Of a stretch of DNA of 64,000 nucleotides, positions 53,542 to 64,000 are shown piece after piece. The notes beneath the pieces are model-generated. The model had not been told where the DNA came from and did not search any database. It saw only the letters and a program-made list of their open reading frames with translations. Every line of letters begins with the position of its first letter. Position 1 is the first letter of the stretch. Source of the stretch: Deinococcus aquiradiocola (lineage in GTDB: Bacteria > Deinococcota > Deinococci > Deinococcales > Deinococcaceae); contig NZ_BMOE01000015.1 of the NCBI RefSeq assembly GCF_014646915.1, forward strand, positions 6,017 through 70,016, given 5' to 3'. The position numbers and the translations under genes were made by a program.

Positions 53542-53548
<7 letters not shown>
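53351..53548. repeat. 70-bp tandem repeats at the 3' end of an acyl-CoA dehydrogenase gene
   Basis: CGGCCCGGTA recurs at 53351, 53421 and 53491, exactly 70 bases apart; copies 1 and 2 are complete and copy 3 runs into the gene at GTTATTTC. Each copy carries the minus-strand sequence GAAATAACCGCCGCC, i.e. the gene's TAA stop context. The inner GCTCGCTCCGCTCGGC resembles a segment of R1 and R5. Confidence 0.85.
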
Positions 53549-54681
<1,133 letters not shown>

Positions 54682-54728
54682 GCGTGCCTCCGGGGAGCAG
54701 GGCTGAGCAGGCCCGTGGGGTGCCTGAC

Positions 54729-54757
54729 AAACGCTCGCTCGTTTTGACTGAGTACAA
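54729..54757. promoter_or_regulatory. two overlapping operators at the acyl-CoA dehydrogenase promoter
   Basis: AAACG-CTCGCT-CGTTT (54729-54744) is a TetR-like inverted repeat. TTTGACTGAGTACAA (54743-54757) matches the fadN and etf operators. The second adjoins TATTTT, the likely -10 on the minus strand. Confidence 0.55.
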
Positions 54758-54818
54758 AATAACAGGTTCCGGGCCTCCACAGTGAAGCCCCGCCACCACC
54801 CCCCCGCCCGCACGAACG

Positions 54819-54851
54819 GCAGCGCCCCCGGCCGAAACCTGGGGGCGCTGC
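54819..54851. terminator. 5'-nucleotidase terminator
   Basis: A perfect 11-bp stem (GCAGCGCCCCC / GGGGGCGCTGC) downstream of the stop at 54874 on the minus strand. Confidence 0.75.
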
Positions 54852-54873
54852 ATGGGTCCTGCCGGAAGCGCTC

Positions 54874-56583
<1,710 letters not shown>

Positions 56584-56765
56584 AGGTCCTCCTCATCTTG
56601 AAGCCGGGGTGTCAGGGGTGTGCCCGCGCGGTCGTCCGGCGCGGGTGAACCCGGAATGTCGGCCAGGGGTTCAGCGTAACGCAGGTGACAGTCCACGCCA
56701 GCATTGAGACAGCCTTCATGTGCAGCTCATGCCGGGGGCAGTGCGGGACTTCACCGGGAACGGGG

Positions 56766-57965
<1,200 letters not shown>

Positions 57966-57971
57966 GCCGTC

Positions 57972-57999
57972 AGTCTAGCGGCCCTGACGAACGGTCGTT
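57972..57999 (-). promoter_or_regulatory. leaderless promoter with TetR-like operator
   Basis: TAGACT (57977-57972) is six bases from the ATG at 57965. AACGGTCGTT at 57990-57999, with flanks extending the symmetry, lies where a -35 would be. Confidence 0.5.
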
Positions 58000-58044
58000 A
58001 GTGTGCCGTGCGGGGGCCGCCCGTCTCCCCCGCTCCCGCCCTGC

Positions 58045-58764
58045 TCAGCGCCACTGCGCGCTGAGTTCCGCCCAGCGCGACGAGTCCAGGCTCACGTCGC
58101 CCGGCAGGCGCACGCTGGCCGTGGCGCGGCTCCCCTCCTGCACGTCCGGCTTGCGGCGGCGCGCCAGCTCGAACACGCTCTTGCGTTCGGTCGCGATGTG
58201 CAGCACCTCGTCACCGATCTCCATGGCGTGCGTGACCGCCAGCGCGATCTGCGGCGCGATGATGTCCACGTAATCCTGACTGGTGTACACGTCGCTGAAC
58301 GCCACCGGGTACGCGAACTCGCGCGGCCGGAAGCTCGTCCGCACGATCAGGTGCCGCGCCGCCGCGCGCGCCGCCTCCTCCGCCACCAGTTTCGTCAGCG
58401 AGTAGTAGTTCACGACCGGCCCCGGCGTGTCCGACTCGCGGTACTGGCCCTGCTCGCCGTCGAAGACGTAATCGGTGCTGATGTGCAGCAGTTTCGCGCC
58501 CACCGCGTTCGCGGCCCGCGCGAGGTGCCGCGTGCCCTCCACGTTCACGGCCCAGCAGCGCTCACGGTCCTGCTCGGCGCCGCCCACGTTCGTGTACGCC
58601 GCCGCGTGCACGATCAGGTCCGGACGCTCGGCGGCCACCACCGCGTCCACGCTCTGCACGCTCGTGATGTCCAGTTCCGCGCTGCCCGGCGCGACCAGCC
58701 CCGGAATGAGGTCCCGCAGTTCCTTGCCCAGCCGCCCGTTGCCACCCGTCAGGAGAATCTTCAC
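58045..58764 (-). CDS. RmlD-like dTDP-sugar reductase / SDR
   Basis: KILLTGGNGRLGKELRDLIPG is an extended-SDR nucleotide fold, and the RmlD pattern follows: HAAAYTNVGGAEQD, ISTDYVFDGEQG, and the catalytic YYSLTK. Length 239, shorter than the usual 290, with a compact C-terminus. The start is GTG 58764 with GGGGG. It may make a deoxysugar for surface polysaccharide, though no other rml gene is near. Confidence 0.85.
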   Translation of the reverse strand: MKILLTGGNGRLGKELRDLIPGLVAPGSAELDITSVQSVDAVVAAERPDLIVHAAAYTNVGGAEQDRERCWAVNVEGTRHLARAANAVGAKLLHISTDYVFDGEQGQYRESDTPGPVVNYYSLTKLVAEEAARAAARHLIVRTSFRPREFAYPVAFSDVYTSQDYVDIIAPQIALAVTHAMEIGDEVLHIATERKSVFELARRRKPDVQEGSRATASVRLPGDVSLDSSRWAELSAQWR

Positions 58765-58864
58765 GCCCCCATCCTGCGGGCTGCCGGACACGCACGCAAG
58801 CACAGCCGTCCTGAAGGAACGGGGAATGCGGACCTGGACGGGAATCGCGCCTCCCGGCTCGGTC

Positions 58865-58870
58865 TAGACT
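58865..58870 (+). promoter_or_regulatory. -10 box (TAGACT), leaderless promoter of ispH
   Basis: TAGACT ends six bases before the ATG at 58877. Confidence 0.55.
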
Positions 58871-58876
58871 GAAGGC

Positions 58877-59872
58877 ATGATCGAGCGCGTCATTCTCGCC
58901 AAACCCCGCGGCTTCTGCGCGGGCGTCGTGATGGCCATCGGGGCGGTCGAGAAGGCCGCCCGCAGCGAGGCCCGGCCCGTCACGGTGTACCACAGCATCG
59001 TCCACAACCACACCGTCGTGGACCGCCTGGCGTCGCAGTACGGCGTGCACTTCGTGGAGGACCTCGGGAACGTCACGGCCCTCCCGGACGGCGGGGACAC
59101 CATCGTGTTCAGCGCGCACGGCGTGAGCCCCGCCGTGCGGCAGCGGGCCCGCGACCTGGGCCTGAGCACCATCGACGCCACCTGCCCCCTCGTCACGAAG
59201 GTACACTCCGAAGCCAAGAAGTACGCCCGCGAAGGGTACGGCATCCTGCTCATCGGAGACAGCGCGCAGCATCAGGAGGTGCTCGGCACGCAGGGCGAAG
59301 CGCCGGAACACACCATCCTGGTCGGCGTGCTCGGCAAGACCGGCCCCGGCCTGCACGACCCGCACACCGTCACGGTCCCGAACCCGGAACGGGTGGTGGT
59401 GCTCACGCAGACGACCCTCAGCGTGGACGACACGCGCCGCACCGTCGAGATCCTCAAGGCGCGCTTCCCGCAGCTCGTGATCCCGCCCAGCGAGGACCTC
59501 TGCTACGCCACCAAGAACCGGCAGGACGAGGTGAAACGCATCGCGGGCCAGGTGGACGCCTTCCTGGTGCTGACCAGCACGCACAGCTCGAACGGCATGC
59601 GCCTGCTGGAACTCGCGCAGGCCGAATGCGGCCGCGCAGAACGCCTCGAAACGGCCGCCGACCTCGCCCGGCTCGACCTGACGGGCGTGCGGTCCGTCGG
59701 CATCACGAGCGCCGCCAGCACGCCCGACGACCTCGTGCAGGCCGTCGTCGAACACTTCCGCGCCCTCAATCCGGCGCTCGAGGTCCGCGAAGACGGCGAG
59801 TGGGAGAACATCGAGTTCCGCGAACCGCGCAAGATCGGCCCGACCGACGCCCTCCCCCGCACCATGCAGTGA
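58877..59872 (+). CDS. ispH: 4-hydroxy-3-methylbut-2-enyl diphosphate reductase
   Basis: IspH makes IPP and DMAPP in the last step of the MEP isoprenoid pathway. The 331 residues contain the three cluster cysteines in [16 protein letters not shown] and [11 protein letters not shown], with [10 protein letters not shown] and FSAHGVS around the substrate site. A leaderless promoter precedes it. Confidence 0.97.
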   Translation: MIERVILAKPRGFCAGVVMAIGAVEKAARSEARPVTVYHSIVHNHTVVDRLASQYGVHFVEDLGNVTALPDGGDTIVFSAHGVSPAVRQRARDLGLSTIDATCPLVTKVHSEAKKYAREGYGILLIGDSAQHQEVLGTQGEAPEHTILVGVLGKTGPGLHDPHTVTVPNPERVVVLTQTTLSVDDTRRTVEILKARFPQLVIPPSEDLCYATKNRQDEVKRIAGQVDAFLVLTSTHSSNGMRLLELAQAECGRAERLETAADLARLDLTGVRSVGITSAASTPDDLVQAVVEHFRALNPALEVREDGEWENIEFREPRKIGPTDALPRTMQ

Positions 59873-59940
59873 CGCCCGGCGGGACGCCCCGCACCCCCTT
59901 GTCACCGACGCACGGAACAATACCCCCCAGGTGCGGGCGG

Positions 59941-59946
59941 TAGACT
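59941..59946 (+). promoter_or_regulatory. -10 box (TAGACT), leaderless promoter of lpdA
   Basis: TAGACT ends six bases before the ATG at 59953. Confidence 0.55.
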
Positions 59947-59952
59947 TCCGGC

Positions 59953-61359
59953 ATGGATTCTTATGATGTTCTGGTCATCGGCGGCGGTCCCGCCGGTTAC
60001 GTCGCGGCCATCCGCGCCGCCCAGCTCGGCTTCAAGGTCGCGTGCGTCGACGCCTTCGAACGCGGCGGCAAACCCTCCCTCGGCGGCACCTGCCTGAACG
60101 TCGGCTGCATCCCCAGCAAGGCGCTCCTCGACTCCAGCGAGAAGTACGAGATGATCCAGCACGAGGCCAGCGAGCACGGCATCGACGTGCAGGGCGCCAC
60201 CATCAACCTGCAGCGCATGCTGGCCCGCAAGGACCAGGTCGTCGACAAGCTCACGGGCGGCGTCGCGTTCCTCTTCAAGAAGAACAAGATCACCAGCATC
60301 CACGGCCTCGGCCGTCTCGTCCGTCAGGAAGGCGACGCCTGGGTCGTCGACGCGGCCGGCACCGAAGTGCTCGCCCGGCGCGTCATCGTCGCGACCGGCA
60401 GCAGCCCCCGCGCGCTGCCCGGCGTGCAGTGGAGTGGCCGCATCGTCGAGAACAGCGGCGCCCTCACCCTCCCCGAAGTGCCCGGCAGGCTCGGCGTGAT
60501 CGGCGCGGGCGTCATCGGCGTGGAACTCGGCAGCGTCTGGCGTCGCCTCGGCGCGCAGGTCACCGTCCTCGAAGCGCTCCCCGGCTTCCTGCTGCCCGCC
60601 GACGACGCCGTCAGCAAACTCGCCCTGCGCGAATTCCAGAAGCAGGGCCTCGACTTCCACTTCAGCGTCACGGTCGACCACATCCAGGACAACGGCAACG
60701 ACGTCACCGTCACGTACACCGAGAACGGCCAGCAGACGACCGCCACCTACGACCGCCTCATCGTGTCCGTCGGCCGCGTCCCCCACACCGCCGGACTCGG
60801 CGCGGACGCCGTCAACCTGCAGCTCGACGAGCGCGGCTTCATCAGGGCCGACGCGCACTTCCAGACGAACCTCCCCGGCGTGTACGCCATCGGCGACGTG
60901 ATCGGCGGCCCCATGCTCGCCCACAAGGCCGAAGACGAAGGCGTCGCCGTCGCCGAACTCATCGCCGGACAGTCCGGACACGTCAACTACAACACCATCC
61001 CCTGGGTCATCTACACCACCCCCGAAATCGCCTGGGCGGGCCTCACCGAGAAAGCCGCCAGGGAACAGGGCCACACCGTCAAGACCGGCCAGTTCCCGTT
61101 CAGCGCCAACGGCCGCGCCCTCGGCCACAACGACACGCGCGGATTCGTGAAAGTCGTCGCGGACGCCACCACCGACCGCATCCTCGGCGTGCACATGATC
61201 GGACCGAACGTCAGCGAACTCATCGCCGAAGCCGTCACCGTCATGGAATTCGGCGGCAGCGCCGAAGACCTCGCCCGCACCGTCCACGCCCACCCCACCC
61301 TCAGCGAAGCCGTCAAAGAAGCCGCGCTCGCCGTCGACAAACGCGCCATCCACGCCTGA
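59953..61359 (+). CDS. lpdA: dihydrolipoyl dehydrogenase
   Basis: The E3 enzyme reoxidises lipoamide in 2-oxoacid dehydrogenase and glycine cleavage complexes. It has 468 residues: FAD motif [19 protein letters not shown], redox pair [16 protein letters not shown] domain [21 protein letters not shown], second FAD motif YAIGDVIGG, and the C-terminal [15 protein letters not shown] with the catalytic His-Glu. No E1 or E2 gene is adjacent. Confidence 0.97.
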   Translation: MDSYDVLVIGGGPAGYVAAIRAAQLGFKVACVDAFERGGKPSLGGTCLNVGCIPSKALLDSSEKYEMIQHEASEHGIDVQGATINLQRMLARKDQVVDKLTGGVAFLFKKNKITSIHGLGRLVRQEGDAWVVDAAGTEVLARRVIVATGSSPRALPGVQWSGRIVENSGALTLPEVPGRLGVIGAGVIGVELGSVWRRLGAQVTVLEALPGFLLPADDAVSKLALREFQKQGLDFHFSVTVDHIQDNGNDVTVTYTENGQQTTATYDRLIVSVGRVPHTAGLGADAVNLQLDERGFIRADAHFQTNLPGVYAIGDVIGGPMLAHKAEDEGVAVAELIAGQSGHVNYNTIPWVIYTTPEIAWAGLTEKAAREQGHTVKTGQFPFSANGRALGHNDTRGFVKVVADATTDRILGVHMIGPNVSELIAEAVTVMEFGGSAEDLARTVHAHPTLSEAVKEAALAVDKRAIHA

Positions 61360-61395
61360 ACCCCGCCCCACTCCACCCACGGCCGCGCCCGCCGC

Positions 61396-61424
61396 TTGAC
61401 AGAATCCTCAAAGCCCTGTAATCT
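61396..61424 (+). promoter_or_regulatory. promoter of the tRNA-Glu gene
   Basis: TTGACA (61396-61401) and TAATCT (61419-61424) are 17 bases apart, the strongest -35/-10 pair in the window. Confidence 0.75.
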
Positions 61425-61487
61425 TTCGTGCGTGCTGAAAAGCACCCCTTGAAAGGGCGGCAAGCGCAGAGAAACGCGAATGCTGTG

Positions 61488-61567
<80 letters not shown>

Positions 61568-61570
61568 CCA

Positions 61571-61604
61571 TTCTCCCGCTCCGGCACCCGCCAGAGCGGG
61601 AGAA
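61571..61604. terminator. hairpin after tRNA-Glu
   Basis: An 11-bp stem (TTCTCCCGCTC / GAGCGGGAGAA) directly after the tRNA. Confidence 0.65.
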
Positions 61605-61630
61605 CTGCTGTACACCCCACCCACGACGAC

Positions 61631-61636
61631 TATAGT
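61631..61636 (+). promoter_or_regulatory. -10 box (TATAGT)
   Basis: TATAGT ends seven bases before GTG 61644 and would remove an alternative GTG at 61635 from the transcript. Confidence 0.45.
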
Positions 61637-61643
61637 GACCCAC

Positions 61644-62789
61644 GTGAGCCAGCCCCCCACCCACGACACCCCCACCTTCACGCCCCCCAGGTGGGTCAGC
61701 TGGCTGATCGCCCTCACCCCCATCTTCCCTCCCCTCTACCTCGCCGCCTTCGGCACCCTGAAACACCTGCGCCAGCTGCCGCTCACGGCACGCCGCATCG
61801 TGTTCTTCTTCGCCGCCACGCAACTCGTCGCGGCGATCTTCACGCCAGCACCACTCACGTCACTCGGCCTCACCGCCGTCCGCACGGCCGAAGCCCTCGC
61901 GATGATCGCCGCCGGCGTCTACCTGCGCGACAGCCGCACCCTGCGCCCCCTGCTGTGGGGACAACTCGTCATCTTCGCGAGCGCCTGGGGGTACACGCTC
62001 TACACGCAGGGCGTCGCGGGCGTACAGGCACGACTGGGCCACCCGTACTACTACATCGTCACCCTGGGCCTCGTGGCCACCATCGCCCTGTGGCTCATCG
62101 TGTACTGGCGCGGCGCCGGATGGTGGCGCTGGCCAGCCGGCCTGTTTGCCCTCGCCACCCTGCTCGCCTCCGGCAGCCGCGGACCGCTGCTCGCCCTGCT
62201 GACCGGCTCCGTCGCCGCCCTCGCCTTCCAGCGCGGAAAACACCGCCGCCCCTGGCTGCTCCTGCCCGTCGTGGCCGTCATCATCCTCGCGATGGTCAGC
62301 TTCAGGGCACAGATCACCTTCAAACCGATCGAACGCCTATTAAATGACCAGACCAGCGGCCGCGAATTCGTTTGGCAGGATGCCGTTCATGGCTGGCAAA
62401 CATCCCCTCTTGGTGGAGTTGGCCCTTATCAAGGTGGTCCCTATCTAACATATTTATTTAAAGACGGTTGTCAGCTGACCCCTACTCTTGAACGCAATGA
62501 GATACATTGTCCAGAAAGCTTGATTCCCTGGGCGGGTGCACTATTAATTGCGCACAACGTTTGGCTGCATTGGTTGCTGGAAACTGGCATTATAGGTACA
62601 TTAGGTTTGCTGACCGTCACCATGTATGGCTTGTGGCTGGCCGTTCGCCAAGGCGACTCCTTCACACTGGCAATCATGTTTGGCTATTTAGCCATAAATA
62701 TGGTTGATGTAGTATTGACGATGCCAAGTGTACATTTTTCTGAACTCTGGTGGCTACTTATAGGGGTGACATTTAATGCAAAAAAGTGA
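61644..62789 (+). CDS. O-antigen ligase/polymerase-like membrane protein, mosaic composition
   Basis: About ten membrane segments in 381 residues and the late motif [16 protein letters not shown] fit the Wzy/WaaL ligase family (PF04932 type). [14 protein letters not shown] and [11 protein letters not shown] form the conserved loop before it. It probably joins or polymerises surface polysaccharide in the outer part of the envelope. The first 690 bases are GC-rich like the chromosome; from about 62,335 (at ERLLNDQ) codons become AT-rich and stay so. This points to a recombination joint inside the gene. GTG 61644 is preferred to GTG 61635 for the -10 position. Confidence 0.85.
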   Translation: MSQPPTHDTPTFTPPRWVSWLIALTPIFPPLYLAAFGTLKHLRQLPLTARRIVFFFAATQLVAAIFTPAPLTSLGLTAVRTAEALAMIAAGVYLRDSRTLRPLLWGQLVIFASAWGYTLYTQGVAGVQARLGHPYYYIVTLGLVATIALWLIVYWRGAGWWRWPAGLFALATLLASGSRGPLLALLTGSVAALAFQRGKHRRPWLLLPVVAVIILAMVSFRAQITFKPIERLLNDQTSGREFVWQDAVHGWQTSPLGGVGPYQGGPYLTYLFKDGCQLTPTLERNEIHCPESLIPWAGALLIAHNVWLHWLLETGIIGTLGLLTVTMYGLWLAVRQGDSFTLAIMFGYLAINMVDVVLTMPSVHFSELWWLLIGVTFNAKK

Positions 62790-63669
62790 CTACGTATTAG
62801 TCTCGCAAACGAATAGTTTACACATCAATAACTATACAGGATTTCGGGAAATTGAAAGATGGGGCGTATGGGGCCTAGGAAAGGACATGGGTATTGAGTA
62901 TTCAGCAAAATCCCCAAATCTTATAGTTTACCTTTCATTTAATCTACCCTTACCGAACCAAGTTCTCACTATTAAAAATAATAATGTGATTATTTCGAAA
63001 ATCACAAATCCTGAATATGGAGCAGACTATAAAGGCATATTGCTGCTTGAGAATACTTTAGGAAAAAATAAGCTGACTTTTCATACAAATTATTCTAACG
63101 CAGATAAGTTAATATCAGAAGTCGATAAATCAGATATCAGCGTAGCTTTTAATGAATTAAGATTCGCAGATATATCAAGAGAAAATAAACACACAATCAT
63201 TAATCTTTTTAAGGTATCTTTTTTAAAAAACTATGAAGCTGCATACACCGATAGAATATATTTTTCTTATGGCGACGACCACCGCCCTAATAATTCAGTG
63301 AATTATTTAATCATAACCAATGACGCGTCCCCAAGCATTAATTTTACTGAGTACACAGAAGATTACAAAAAAGATACCGGATCTTTACTATCTCACAATC
63401 ATTTTGTGAGTGGTATGCTAGATTTAGCCCCTTCGCAAAAAACTGGCCTTGTCCAGATAAAATACTTGCAAAATAAATCAAATTTTGATGGTAAGAAAAT
63501 TTCCGAGATAAAATCGCTCACTTTTTTAAAAGCATCGGTTAGTTTTCAGCCTTTAAGCGGAAAATACGTCATTTTCATCTCGGGTTTTTTTATTTTAATT
63601 ATATTGATTTGTCTTTTGCGCTTCCTAAATATAATTTCCACTCCATATAACAAGAAATTGGAAGAATAA
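62776..63669 (+). CDS. AT-rich gene of unknown function, single C-terminal membrane helix
   Basis: The 297 residues start at ATG 62776 behind GGGGTGA and overlap the ligase gene by 14 bases. The large N-terminal part is rich in Asn, Ser, Lys and beta-type sequence, with no signal peptide seen. One membrane helix ([20 protein letters not shown]) lies near residue 265, followed by a short basic tail. I recognise no domain. By eye about one third of the bases are G+C, against about two thirds in the rest of the window, so it is recently acquired. Its overlap with the ligase suggests a role in the same polysaccharide pathway. Confidence 0.8.
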   Translation: MQKSDYVLVSQTNSLHINNYTGFREIERWGVWGLGKDMGIEYSAKSPNLIVYLSFNLPLPNQVLTIKNNNVIISKITNPEYGADYKGILLLENTLGKNKLTFHTNYSNADKLISEVDKSDISVAFNELRFADISRENKHTIINLFKVSFLKNYEAAYTDRIYFSYGDDHRPNNSVNYLIITNDASPSINFTEYTEDYKKDTGSLLSHNHFVSGMLDLAPSQKTGLVQIKYLQNKSNFDGKKISEIKSLTFLKASVSFQPLSGKYVIFISGFFILIILICLLRFLNIISTPYNKKLEE

Positions 63670-63910
63670 GCTATTATATTTATAAGTAGCTTGGCAGTGT
63701 AGACCACCTCATAAGTAGCTAGCTGGTCTGTGATTAGCGGTCGGCTGAAAGATCGAGGACGCGCTGACTGGGCGGCTTGACCTTATGGCCGACCGCTATT
63801 GATACCGGTAGAAGTTCAAGTCGATGGAAATCCAAATGATGAGAGTGACCTCCTGATCCCGACAATCTCCAAGGGTTGGCTAGTCTCTGGTCTCTGCTAT
63901 TGATACCGGT
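63670..63910. other. noncoding or decayed segment with short repeats
   Basis: No complete gene is visible. It contains ATAAGTAGCT twice (63682 region and 63711 region), an 11-bp inverted repeat TAGCGGTCGGC (63735-63745) / GCCGACCGCTA (63788-63798), and GCTATTGATACCGGT twice (ending near 63809 and 63910). A short open stretch after the first copy (IPVEVQVDGNPNDESDL) looks protein-like and may be a gene remnant. Confidence 0.45.
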
Positions 63911-64000
63911 TTAAATTGAGGTTACCTCCATGAGACGTTGTGGCAACTTGATGTACCGAATCCTCTGCCATCCCGCACGCAGCCGAGCCCTCAGCTCTTT
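63911..64000 (-). CDS. possible C-terminal end of a gene entering from the right
   Basis: On the minus strand the frame is open from the window edge to TAA at 63911-63913 and reads KELRARLRAGWQRIRYIKLP and nine more residues. The Arg-rich helical sequence is plausible as a protein tail, but 29 codons are too few to be sure. Confidence 0.3.
   Translation of the reverse strand, partial: KELRARLRAGWQRIRYIKLPQRLMEVTSI

Noticed and set aside
62357..62370. GCGGCCGCGAATTC, which looks like a NotI-EcoRI cloning linker at the composition change
   Set aside because: It encodes SGREF, part of the conserved ligase loop, and the AT-rich sequence begins slightly before it, so a cloning artefact is not needed to explain it.

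Overview
This is about 64 kb of a GC-rich bacterial chromosome with a Deinococcus-type gene set. The signs are an FtsEX-EnvC operon, a SpoVS homologue in a non-sporulating context, a LysW-type lysine pathway hydrolase, a three-gene cytochrome bc operon, and small scattered repeats in gene tails. Many genes also have a TAnnnT -10 box exactly six bases before the start codon, which predicts leaderless mRNAs as known in Deinococcus. Identification rests on reading the translated products; no search was run.

Layout. 1-9.6 kb: a truncated secreted protein, rimO, the cytochrome bc operon (cytochrome c, Rieske, cytochrome b, minus strand), a response regulator with a Cys-rich small protein and a beta-lactamase-fold hydrolase, a Fer4/CDGSH protein and rlmH. 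9.6-16.5 kb: rsmI, pfkA, a dGTPase-family HD enzyme, a VWA/MoxR pair with a small membrane protein between them, and spoVS. 17.0-24.3 kb: gltB, tyrA, a methyltransferase gene broken by a small repeat, and an F420-oxidoreductase-like gene. 24.3-32.9 kb: transporter and membrane proteins, a methyltransferase with an attenuator-like leader, typA, and lysK. 33.1-38.6 kb: ftsE-ftsX-envC, rpsP, HAD, HhH and NmrA-like genes. 38.7-43.6 kb and 50.8-58.0 kb: fatty-acid beta-oxidation (thiolase, fused FadN-type enzyme, EtfAB, two acyl-CoA dehydrogenases). Three of these promoters share an ACTSAGT-centred palindrome and look like one regulon. 44-50.7 kb: TauE-like exporter, S41-like protein, and a cyclic-di-GMP group (degenerate HD-GYP, CHASE4-GGDEF-EAL) around a YkgJ-type cysteine-cluster protein. 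54.9-61.4 kb: 5'-nucleotidase lipoprotein, RmlD-like reductase, ispH, dihydrolipoyl dehydrogenase.

The right end changes character. After a tRNA-Glu(UUC) gene comes an O-antigen-ligase-like gene whose first 700 bases match the chromosome in composition. From about 62,335 its remainder, and all of the next unrecognised gene, are AT-rich. This looks like the edge of a horizontally acquired surface-polysaccharide island.

The most unusual signals are: (1) a family of small hairpin repeats whose end coincides with stop codons, with one copy interrupting a methyltransferase gene; (2) short upstream ORFs, two of them probably leaderless, that end in the ATGA start of the main gene; (3) a shared fatty-acid operator; (4) the mosaic ligase; (5) two tandemly triplicated gene 3' ends.
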